A DNA stretch of 34,713 bases, from positions 1 through 34,713 of the forward strand of contig JAETQF010000022.1 in the NCBI GenBank assembly GCA_021770845.1, given 5' to 3'. This stretch comes from Oscillospiraceae bacterium. Its GTDB lineage: Bacteria > Bacillota > Clostridia > Oscillospirales > Oscillospiraceae. How positions within the stretch are numbered: the stretch's first letter is position 1; every line of letters starts with the position of its first letter. Below the pieces are notes generated by a model. The model searched no databases. It saw only the letters and a list, made by a program, of their open reading frames with translations, and had not been told where the DNA came from. Of the stretch, positions 16,789 to 23,794 are shown piece after piece. Made by a program: the position numbers and the translations under genes.

Positions 16789-16822
16789 GGGGCGCTTCCT
16801 TCTGCGGAAGCGCCCCTTTTTT
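16789..16822 (+). terminator. Riboswitch expression-platform terminator
   Basis: An 11-bp perfect stem (16789-16799 with 16806-16816), 6-nt loop, then TTTTTT, located 36 bp after the aptamer and 39 bp before the transporter ATG. This is the position expected of a transcription attenuator. Confidence 0.92.
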
Positions 16823-16860
16823 GTGGTCATGCGGTATACTTGCAGAAGGGAAATGAGAAC

Positions 16861-18603
16861 ATGAAAACGAGAAGAACCCGTCTGGGCCTGCTGGCGCTGC
16901 TCGTCCTGCTGCTCCTCGCCCTGACTACCACCGCCTTTGCCGCTCCGGAGGATCCCACCGATCTGACCGGCACCAAGTACGTGGAGTGCCCCGACTGCGG
17001 CGCCCTGGGGGTGGTGCTGTCCGACGACGGCCAGGCCGTCCCCTGCGAGACCTGCGCCGACAGCGGGTACGTGGGCTACATCCAGTCCCCCAGCCGCTTT
17101 TTCAACACCATCTGGTCGCTGCTGCCCCCCATCATCGCCATCGCCCTGGCGCTGATCACCAAGGAGGTGTACTCCTCCCTGTTTATCGGCATTCTGGTGG
17201 GCGGGCTGCTCTACTCCAACTTCAACCTTGAGGGCACCCTCCTCCACGTGTTCAACGACGGCGTCGCCGACTCCATCGCCGGCAACGTGGGCATTCTGGT
17301 GTTCCTGGTGATTCTGGGCATCATGGTGTGCCTGATGAACAAGGCCGGGGGCTCCGCCGCCTTCGGCCGCTGGGCCCAGAAGAACATCAAGTCCCGGGCG
17401 GGGGCTCAGCTGGCCACCATTCTGCTGGGCGGCCTGATCTTCATCGACGACTATTTCAACTGCCTCACCGTGGGCTCCGTCATGCGGCCCGTCACCGACA
17501 AGCACAAGGTGTCCCGGGTCAAGCTGGCCTACCTCATCGACGCCACCGCCGCCCCCATCTGCATCATCGCCCCCATCTCCTCCTGGGCCGCCGCCGTGGC
17601 CGGCTTCGCCGAGGACGGGCAGGGCCTGAACCTGTTCATGCGGGCCATCCCCTATAACTTCTACGCCCTGCTCACCATCTTGATGATGGTGGGGCTGGTG
17701 CTGCTGAAGGCCGACTTTGGCCCCATGGCCAAATTTGAGCGCAACGCCGTGGACAACGGCGACCTGTTCTCCGGCTCCAACCCCTACGCCATGATGGACG
17801 AGGAGATAGACGAGACCCACGGCTCCGTGCTGGATCTGGTGCTGCCCATCGTGGTGCTGGTCATCAGCTGCGTCATCGGCATGATCTACACCGGCGGCTT
17901 CTTCTCCGGCGTCGATTTCATCACCGCATTTTCCGACTGCGACTCCCCCCTGGGCCTGATGCTGGGCTCCGCCGCCGGGCTGGCGTTCACGCTGGTCTAC
18001 TACGCCATCCGCCGCGCCATGTCCTTCAAGACGATGATGGACTGCTTCCCCGAGGGCTTCAAGGCCATGGTGCCCGCCATCCTGATCCTCACCTTCGCCT
18101 GGTCGCTGAACAGCATGACCGGATCCCTGGGGGCCAAGTTCTTCGTCCGGGACTTCGTGCGCTCCGCCTCCGGCATCCAGATGCTGCTGCCCGTCCTGGT
18201 GTTCGCGGTGGGCTGCCTGCTGGCCTTTGCCACCGGCACCTCCTGGGGCACCTTCGGCATCCTCATCCCCATCGTGCAGAACGTGTTCTCCATGGACAAC
18301 CCCCTGGCCATCATCTGCATCTCCGCCTGCATGGCGGGGGCGGTGTGCGGCGATCACTGCTCCCCCATCTCGGACACCACCATCATGGCCTCCGCCGGCG
18401 CCCAGTGCGATCACGTAAACCATGTGTCCACCCAGCTACCCTATGCCATCTCCTGCGCGGTGATCGCGGGGATCTCCTATCTTCTCGCGGGAGTGCTGGC
18501 CTTTATGGGCGCGCCGGGGCTCCTCGCCCTGCCCATCGGCGTGGTGCTGATGCTGGCCTTCCTGTTCCTGGTTCGGGGCTGCGCTCAGCGAGCGGCGGCG
18601 TGA
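16861..18603 (+). CDS. lysW: NhaC-superfamily transporter, predicted lysine transporter (LysW-like)
   Basis: A 580-aa protein. Residues 1-27 look like a signal peptide (positively charged MKTRRTR, hydrophobic core, TTAFAAP). A short outside part carries two cysteine pairs (CPDC near 43, CETC near 63). From about residue 80 on there are ten or more membrane segments of the NhaC antiporter superfamily (GGLIFIDDYFNCLTVGSVMRP, CGDHCSPISDTTIMASAGAQC). Sequence family alone says Na+/H+ antiporter. The lysine riboswitch in its leader, however, argues for lysine transport, matching the published prediction of riboswitch-controlled NhaC-type LysW proteins. ATG 16861 has AGAAGGGAAATG upstream; an open frame reaching back to 16612 runs through the riboswitch and is rejected. 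Confidence 0.88.
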   Translation: MKTRRTRLGLLALLVLLLLALTTTAFAAPEDPTDLTGTKYVECPDCGALGVVLSDDGQAVPCETCADSGYVGYIQSPSRFFNTIWSLLPPIIAIALALITKEVYSSLFIGILVGGLLYSNFNLEGTLLHVFNDGVADSIAGNVGILVFLVILGIMVCLMNKAGGSAAFGRWAQKNIKSRAGAQLATILLGGLIFIDDYFNCLTVGSVMRPVTDKHKVSRVKLAYLIDATAAPICIIAPISSWAAAVAGFAEDGQGLNLFMRAIPYNFYALLTILMMVGLVLLKADFGPMAKFERNAVDNGDLFSGSNPYAMMDEEIDETHGSVLDLVLPIVVLVISCVIGMIYTGGFFSGVDFITAFSDCDSPLGLMLGSAAGLAFTLVYYAIRRAMSFKTMMDCFPEGFKAMVPAILILTFAWSLNSMTGSLGAKFFVRDFVRSASGIQMLLPVLVFAVGCLLAFATGTSWGTFGILIPIVQNVFSMDNPLAIICISACMAGAVCGDHCSPISDTTIMASAGAQCDHVNHVSTQLPYAISCAVIAGISYLLAGVLAFMGAPGLLALPIGVVLMLAFLFLVRGCAQRAAA

Positions 18604-18629
18604 CGCCCGGCAAATCCATACACAGCGTC

Positions 18630-18658
18630 AGGCGGCGGGGGCTGTGCCCCCGCCGCCT
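18630..18658 (+). terminator. Hairpin after the lysW-like gene
   Basis: A 13-bp perfect GC stem (18630-18642 with 18646-18658), 3-nt loop, no T-tract. It could be a transcript 3' end or a factor-dependent stop. Confidence 0.55.
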
Positions 18659-18815
18659 CACTGTCCCCAAGGCCGTCCCGAACGGTGTCCCTTTTCCCGC
18701 TAAAATGGAATATATATGCATATGCTCCCAGGGGAATCCCGGGAAATTCCGGGAAGATTGTGAATATCGCCCATTCAAGCCGGAATACTTTGGGATAATT
18801 ATGCACTTTAGCGCA

Positions 18816-18844
18816 TTGAAATGCAGGGGGCGGTGGGGTATACT
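18816..18844 (+). promoter_or_regulatory. Promoter of argG
   Basis: TTGAAA (18816-18821), 17-bp spacer, TATACT (18839-18844), about 50 bp before the RBS. A small inverted repeat GCATT-GA-AATGC covers the -35 and might be an operator. Bases 18659-18815 contain no gene. Confidence 0.75.
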
Positions 18845-18902
18845 CTACAGATAAAACATCCCGTCAGGGCTGTTTGGCAAGAGGGAAACGGAGGAAACCG
18901 CA

Positions 18903-20117
18903 ATGACTGAGATCAAGAAGGTTGTGCTCGCCTATTCCGGCGGGCTGGACACATCCATCATCATCCCGTGGCTCAAGGAGAACTACAACGACCCGGAGAT
19001 CATCGCCGTGGCCGCCGACGTGGGCCAGGGGGACGAGCTGGACGGCATCGAGGAGAAGGCCCTGGAGACCGGCGCGGCCAAGATCCGGGTGGAGGATCTC
19101 ACCGACGCCATGGTGGACGAGGTGATCCTGCCCTCCATGATGATGGGGGCCAAGTACGAGGACTATCTGCTGGGCACCGCCTTCGCCCGGCCGGTGATCG
19201 CCCGCCGGCTGGTGGAGATCGCCCGGGAGGAAGGGGCGGACGCCATCTGCCACGGCTGCACCGGCAAGGGCAACGATCAGGTGCGCTTTGAGCTGGCCAT
19301 CCGCCGCTTTGCCCCGGACATGAAGATCATCGCCCCCTGGCGGGAGTGGACCATCCGCAGCCGGGAGGAGGAGATCGACTACGCCGAGGCCCACCACGTC
19401 CCCCTGCGGATCTCCCGGGAGACCAGCTACTCCAAGGACAAGAACCTGTGGCACCTGAGCCACGAAGGGCTGGATCTGGAGGATCCCTCCAACGAGCCCA
19501 AGTACGACGAGCCGGGCTTCCTGGAGATGGGCGTGTCCCCCATGCAGGCCCCCGACGCCCCCACCACGGTGACCCTGGACTTTGAGCGGGGCCGGCCCGT
19601 GGCCGTCAACGGGGAGAAGCTGAAGCCCTCCGACATCATCCGCAAGCTGAATGAGCTGGGCGGGGCCAACGGCATCGGCCTGCTGGACATCGTGGAGAAC
19701 CGGCTGGTGGGCATGAAGGATCGGGGCGTGTACGAGACCCCCGGCGGCACCATCCTCTACCGGGCCCACGAGGTGCTGGAGATGATCACCCTGGACAAGG
19801 ACACCAAGCACATGAAGCAGAAGCTGGCAGTGGACTTCGCCGATCTGCTCTACAACGGCAAGTGGTTCACCCCCCTGCGGGAGGCCCTCCAGGCCTTCGC
19901 CGTGGACACCCAGAAGCACGTCACCGGCACGGTGACCCTGAAGCTGTACAAGGGCAGCCTCATCACCTCCTCCGTCACCTCCCCGGAGACACTGTACTCC
20001 GAGGATCTGGTAACCTTCGAGGAGAGCGACTACAACCAGGCCGACGCCACCGGCTTCATCAACCTCTGGGGCCTGCCGGACAAGGTGCAGGCTCTGCGGG
20101 AGCAGGGCCGCCTGTAA
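18903..20117 (+). CDS. argG: Argininosuccinate synthase
   Basis: A 404-aa cytosolic enzyme that joins citrulline and aspartate with ATP to form argininosuccinate, the seventh step of arginine synthesis. The N-terminal ATP-pyrophosphatase motif is [10 protein letters not shown] (residues about 10-19). The family signature [13 protein letters not shown] follows near residue 118, then the citrulline/aspartate-binding domain. Length is normal. CGGAGG lies 7 nt before the ATG. The 5' region has its own strong promoter; argH follows after two envelope genes on the same strand. Confidence 0.97.
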   Translation: MTEIKKVVLAYSGGLDTSIIIPWLKENYNDPEIIAVAADVGQGDELDGIEEKALETGAAKIRVEDLTDAMVDEVILPSMMMGAKYEDYLLGTAFARPVIARRLVEIAREEGADAICHGCTGKGNDQVRFELAIRRFAPDMKIIAPWREWTIRSREEEIDYAEAHHVPLRISRETSYSKDKNLWHLSHEGLDLEDPSNEPKYDEPGFLEMGVSPMQAPDAPTTVTLDFERGRPVAVNGEKLKPSDIIRKLNELGGANGIGLLDIVENRLVGMKDRGVYETPGGTILYRAHEVLEMITLDKDTKHMKQKLAVDFADLLYNGKWFTPLREALQAFAVDTQKHVTGTVTLKLYKGSLITSSVTSPETLYSEDLVTFEESDYNQADATGFINLWGLPDKVQALREQGRL

Positions 20118-20156
20118 GGCACCGCCGTTACAGCTTGGATACAAGGATTGCGGTTT

Positions 20157-20207
20157 CGTAACAGCCCTGTTACCGGGGTGTTACCGCATCTTAAGCATAG
20201 TTTAATA
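20157..20207 (+). promoter_or_regulatory. 11-bp-periodic repeats upstream of the transglutaminase gene
   Basis: Five heptamers start exactly 11 bp apart: CGTAACA (20157), TGTTACC (20168), TGTTACC (20179), CTTAAGC (20190) and TTTAATA (20201). The first two also form a palindrome GTAACA-N4-TGTTAC. Eleven-bp direct repeats are the usual binding pattern of OmpR/PhoB-type response regulators. The last two copies are weak. They end about 22 bp before a TATACT -10. Confidence 0.45.
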
Positions 20208-20228
20208 CAAACCGCCCCCGTTTTGTAG

Positions 20229-20280
20229 TATACTGGTTCCACGCCCTCCCAGGAGGGCGGAGGAATCGGTTGGATTCCTC
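20229..20280 (+). promoter_or_regulatory. -10 element and tandem hairpins in the transglutaminase leader
   Basis: TATACT at 20229-20234 has no good -35, as expected for an activator-dependent promoter. Two hairpins follow directly: CGCCCTCC/GGAGGGCG (20242-20259) and GAGGAATC/GATTCCTC (20260-20280). They sit before the AAGGAGG site at 20293-20299. Confidence 0.5.
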
Positions 20281-20305
20281 AAGCGCCAGTTTAAGGAGGA
20301 ACACC

Positions 20306-21544
20306 ATGAGTACTCAGACCGAGACAGCAGGGGGCAAGACCCAGGGCAAGGGACTCAAAGCCGCCAAGGCCGTGGGGGCGGGGCTGCTGGCCCTGTGCCT
20401 TGTGGGAAGCCTGGGGCTGAACGTGTACCAGGCCCAGGCCCAGCAGAAATACGCCGCCGAAATGGGCGCCTTCATTGCCGAGCAGAAGGATCGCTGGGCC
20501 AAGGAGGAGGAGCAGGAGAACGCCTACCAGGAGGACGGCTACAAGGTGGCCGGGGAGTACGAGATCCGCTCCACCACCCACATCTCCGACGCCTACAAGA
20601 GCGGGGACGACAGCCAGCTCAGCGCCGAGGACAAGGATACCCTGAAGATGGCCAAGGACGTGCTGGACGAGGTGCTCTCGGACGGCATGGACAACTACGA
20701 GAAGGAGCTGGCCGTCTACCAGTGGATGGTGGCCAACATCGGCAACAACGGCTCCGACGGCGTGATCGTCCGCCCCGGCAGCGGCGGCAGCCCCTTCACT
20801 CCCCACGACGTGCTGAAAAGCAAAAACGCGGTGTGCGTGGGCTACGCCACCACCTTCCGCCTGTTCATGAATATGCTGGGCATGGACTGCCACATCGTCC
20901 ACAACGACTACCACTCCTGGGATCTGGTGGAGCTGGAGCCGGATCAGTGGTATCATGTGGACGTGTACAGCGACGCCCACGGGGCGGAGTTCGCCAACTT
21001 CAACATGACCGACGCCATCTGCGGCATGGGCCACAGCTGGGACGGCTCCGCCCTGCCGGTGGCGGACAGCGTGAAGTACTCCCCCGCCGTGCAGAACAGC
21101 GTGGAGGTGGACAGTCTGCTGGACGTGCCCGCTCAGTTCAAAAAGGCCCTGGACGAGAAGCAGGGCGCGGTATACTACCGCTTCAAGACCCCGCTGACCG
21201 AGGAGGAGCAGCCCAAGGCGGATTTCCTGGCGGCGCTGCTGGAGAACGCCATGAGGGCCACCATAGAGGACGCCTACTTCCAGGCCATGTGGTACCCCGG
21301 GGAGGATGGGAACGACATCCTGGGCCTGCTGGTGGAGCGGTATGACGAGGACGAGCCGGATCCCGGCTTTGACTCCACCTCCCCTGAGGCCAAGGCCGTC
21401 ATCCGGGCCATTGCCGAGGCCTTTGGCCTGGATCCGGCGGAGCTGGGCGACACGGGGGACGATCCCGACCCCGACATCCCCGTGGATGATCCCATTCCCG
21501 TTCCGATTCCCGAAGGGAACGGCGGCAGCGTGATCATCGACTGA
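20306..21544 (+). CDS. Membrane-anchored transglutaminase-like protein
   Basis: A 412-aa protein with one hydrophobic segment at about residues 27-47 after a charged cytosolic start, so it is anchored outside the membrane. A charged helical region (about 50-75) precedes a transglutaminase/papain-like core with the full catalytic triad: Cys177 in KNAVCVGYA, His203 in YHSWD and Asp219 in YHVDV. The C terminus ends in an acidic Asp/Pro repeat-like tail. Members of this fold act as cysteine proteases, amidases or cross-linkers; the substrate is unknown. ATG 20306 with AAGGAGG is preferred to the upstream open frame from 20270. Only 11 bp separate it from the DUF4358 lipoprotein gene. Confidence 0.85.
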   Translation: MSTQTETAGGKTQGKGLKAAKAVGAGLLALCLVGSLGLNVYQAQAQQKYAAEMGAFIAEQKDRWAKEEEQENAYQEDGYKVAGEYEIRSTTHISDAYKSGDDSQLSAEDKDTLKMAKDVLDEVLSDGMDNYEKELAVYQWMVANIGNNGSDGVIVRPGSGGSPFTPHDVLKSKNAVCVGYATTFRLFMNMLGMDCHIVHNDYHSWDLVELEPDQWYHVDVYSDAHGAEFANFNMTDAICGMGHSWDGSALPVADSVKYSPAVQNSVEVDSLLDVPAQFKKALDEKQGAVYYRFKTPLTEEEQPKADFLAALLENAMRATIEDAYFQAMWYPGEDGNDILGLLVERYDEDEPDPGFDSTSPEAKAVIRAIAEAFGLDPAELGDTGDDPDPDIPVDDPIPVPIPEGNGGSVIID

Positions 21545-21555
21545 GGGGGCGCGGC

Positions 21556-22074
21556 ATGAGAAACAGTGTGAAACGGATTGCCTGCGCCGCCCTGGCGGCC
21601 CTGCTGCTGGCCTGCGCCTGGGGCTGCGCCCCCAAGGAGCAGGCGGATCCCGGCAAGGACGTGGACATGAGCGCCCTGCTGGATACCCTGATCGCGGCGG
21701 ATCCCACCCTGCCGGAGCTGACGATTGTCACAAGCCATGGCGGCGGGACGCTGGCGGAGACGGACTTTACCTACCTGTCCGATCTGGACTATCAGCTGGT
21801 GGACGAATATTTTTACGCCTGCGCCAAGGCGGGCTCCGCGGAGGAGATCGCGGTGGTCAAGCTGAAGGACGCGGGCAGCGCCGCCGCCCTGATGGACTCC
21901 CTCCACAAGCACGTGGAGCAGCGGCAGGGCACCTTCCGGGAGTACGACCCCAGCCAGGTGCCCCTGACGGAGCAGGCGGTGATCGTCCGGGAGGGGCGGT
22001 ACGTGGCCCTCATCGTCTGCCAGAAGAACGGGCTGGTGCAAAACGCCTTCCGGGACAGCTTCCAGGACAAGTAA
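21556..22074 (+). CDS. DUF4358-family lipoprotein
   Basis: A 172-aa protein with a lipoprotein signal: basic N terminus, hydrophobic stretch, then LLLACAWGC, giving a lipid-attached cysteine at about residue 20 or 24. The remainder matches the DUF4358 pattern known from Clostridia, ending in ALIVCQKNGLVQNAF. Function unknown. GAGGGGG lies 6 nt upstream of the ATG. It is translated directly after the transglutaminase-like gene, so the two probably act together at the cell surface. Confidence 0.82.
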   Translation: MRNSVKRIACAALAALLLACAWGCAPKEQADPGKDVDMSALLDTLIAADPTLPELTIVTSHGGGTLAETDFTYLSDLDYQLVDEYFYACAKAGSAEEIAVVKLKDAGSAAALMDSLHKHVEQRQGTFREYDPSQVPLTEQAVIVREGRYVALIVCQKNGLVQNAFRDSFQDK

Positions 22075-22135
22075 GACAATTTCAGTACATGGGCGGGAGG
22101 GGCCCCATACAAGCAGACAGAAGGAGCGATCACTT

Positions 22136-23515
22136 ATGAAACTCTGGGCGGGCCGGTTCCAGAAGGAGACCGACACCCTGGTCAACGACTTCAATTCCTC
22201 CATCCGCTTTGACGCGCGGCTCTACGGCCAGGACATCCGGGGCTCCATCGCCCACGCCGCCATGCTGGGCAAAACGGGGATCATCCAGCCGGACGAGGCG
22301 GAAAAGATCGTGGCGGGCCTGGAGGCCATTCTGGCGGACATCGAGGCGGATCAGGTGGAGTTCTCCCTGGACAACGAGGATATCCACATGAACATCGAGG
22401 CCCTGCTCACCCAGCGGATCGGGAAAACGGGCAAGCGGCTGCACACCGCCCGCTCCCGCAACGATCAGGTGGCCACCGATTTCCGGCTGTACGTGAAGGA
22501 GGAGATTCCCCGGGTCATCGGCCTGGTGCTGGAGCTGGAGCGGGTGCTGATGAAAAAGGCCAAGGCCCACCTGTCCACCGTCATGCCCGGGTATACCCAC
22601 CTCCAGCGGGCCCAGCCCGTCACCTTCGGCCACTATATGATGGCCTACGCCAATATGCTCCGCCGGGACGTGACCCGGCTGGAGGACTGCCGGACGCGGC
22701 TGGACGAGTGCCCCCTGGGCTGCGGCGCCCTGGCCACCTCCACCTACCCGGTGGATCGGTTCCAGACCGCCCAGGCCCTGGGCTTCCCCAAGCCCACTGA
22801 CAACTCCCTGGACACGGTGGGCGACCGGGACTACGCCATCGAGCTGCTGTCCGCCCTGTCCATCCTGATGATGCACCTGTCCCGGTTCTCCGAGGAGATC
22901 ATCCTGTGGTGCTCCTGGGAGTTCAAATTCGTGGAGCTGGACGACGCCTACTCCACCGGCTCGTCCATCATGCCCCAGAAGAAGAACCCGGACGTGGCGG
23001 AGCTGGTGCGGGGCAAGACGGGGCGGGTGTACGGCTCGTTGATCACCCTGCTGACGGTGATGAAGGGCCTCCCCCTGGCCTACAACAAGGATATGCAGGA
23101 GGACAAGGAGCCGGTGTTCGACGCCTTCGATACGGTGGAGCAGTGCGTGCCCGTGTTCACCGCCATGCTGGACACCCTGTCCGTGAAGAAGAAGGCCATG
23201 GCCCGGGCCGCCTCGGTGGGCTTCATCAACGCCACCGACTGCGCCGACTACCTGGTGAAGAAGGGGGTGCCCTTCCGGGAGGCGTATATGATCGTGGGCC
23301 GCCTGGTGAACCTGTGCCTGGAAAAGGGCAGGACGCTGGACACCCTGCCGCTGAAGGAGTTCCAGGCCGTGTCCCCCCTGTTCGAGTGGGACGTGTACGA
23401 CGCGCTGCGGCTGCGGGCCTGCGTCAACGGGCGCAAGGTCTACGGCGGGCCGTCGGAGGGCAGCGTGAAAAAGCAGATTAAACTCATTGAGGAGTTCATC
23501 GCCGCCCGGAGCTGA
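22136..23515 (+). CDS. argH: Argininosuccinate lyase
   Basis: A 459-aa enzyme of the fumarase/aspartase superfamily that splits argininosuccinate into arginine and fumarate. It shows KLWAGRF at the start, the TARSRNDQVATD segment, GYTHLQRAQPVTF and the signature GSSIMPQKKNPD near residue 280, whose serine is the catalytic base. Length is normal. AAGGAG lies 10 nt before the ATG. The last 76 bp (23440-23515) are repeated downstream. No separate promoter is obvious in the 61-bp gap, so it probably depends on upstream transcription. Confidence 0.97.
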   Translation: MKLWAGRFQKETDTLVNDFNSSIRFDARLYGQDIRGSIAHAAMLGKTGIIQPDEAEKIVAGLEAILADIEADQVEFSLDNEDIHMNIEALLTQRIGKTGKRLHTARSRNDQVATDFRLYVKEEIPRVIGLVLELERVLMKKAKAHLSTVMPGYTHLQRAQPVTFGHYMMAYANMLRRDVTRLEDCRTRLDECPLGCGALATSTYPVDRFQTAQALGFPKPTDNSLDTVGDRDYAIELLSALSILMMHLSRFSEEIILWCSWEFKFVELDDAYSTGSSIMPQKKNPDVAELVRGKTGRVYGSLITLLTVMKGLPLAYNKDMQEDKEPVFDAFDTVEQCVPVFTAMLDTLSVKKKAMARAASVGFINATDCADYLVKKGVPFREAYMIVGRLVNLCLEKGRTLDTLPLKEFQAVSPLFEWDVYDALRLRACVNGRKVYGGPSEGSVKKQIKLIEEFIAARS

Positions 23516-23650
23516 GCCTCCGCCGTAGACCTTACCGCGCCGGAAGGCGCGTCAATTCGGAGCGCAGCGGAGAATTGCCGCAGGCGGAATTCACTTCCGC
23601 CGAGGACATCCAATCCCGAAGGGCCCCGGTCGGGCCTGCCCGGCCGGGAG
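23516..23650. repeat. Hairpin-rich spacer, candidate dispersed repeat
   Basis: It begins with CCGCCGTAGACCTT (23520-23533), the exact reverse complement of 23435-23448 inside argH. It then carries two hairpins: CAATTC...GAATTG (about 23552-23576) and GCGGAA-N5-TTCCGC (about 23584-23600). No ORF or promoter is seen. The compact tandem hairpins resemble a REP/MITE-type dispersed element; copy number in the genome is not visible here. Confidence 0.5.
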
Positions 23651-23726
23651 CTACGGCGGGCCGTCGGAGAGCAGCGTGAAAAAGCAGATTAAACTGATCG
23701 AGGAGTTCATCGCCGCCCGGAGCTGA
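23651..23726 (+). pseudogene. argH 3'-end remnant
   Basis: It encodes the last 24 codons of an argininosuccinate lyase in frame, with a stop, but has no start, no RBS and no upstream coding sequence. It could be left by replacement of argH through recombination with a related allele, or by insertion of the spacer with target duplication followed by divergence. Confidence 0.75.
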
Positions 23727-23745
23727 ACCGGGCGAAGGCGCGAAA

Positions 23746-23775
23746 AACAGGGAAGGGCCGCGGCCCTTCCCTGTT
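23746..23775. terminator. Bidirectional terminator after argH
   Basis: A 15-bp perfect palindrome (23746-23760 with 23761-23775) between the argH region and the convergent GH3-like gene, with A-rich sequence on the left and TT on the right. Confidence 0.8.
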
Positions 23776-23794
23776 CCTGATCCGATTATTAGCT

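Larger units (their letters stand above)
23440..23726 (+). repeat. Direct duplication of the argH 3' end
   Basis: The 76 bp at 23440-23515 (last codons and stop of argH) recur at 23651-23726 with three substitutions. In the argH frame two changes are silent and one is Gly to Ser, so the second copy descends from a working argH allele rather than decaying at random. The spacing is 211 bp. The 135-bp spacer contains the hairpin-rich element listed separately. Confidence 0.9.

Noticed and set aside
16612..16860. An N-terminal extension of the NhaC/LysW-like protein
   Set aside because: The region is the lysine riboswitch and its terminator; the signal peptide begins at the ATG at 16861.
18761..18777. 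An ArgR box upstream of argG (TGAAT...ATTCA)
   Set aside because: The half-sites are 7 bp apart, wider than known ArgR/AhrC boxes, and lie about 40 bp upstream of the -35. Not convincing.
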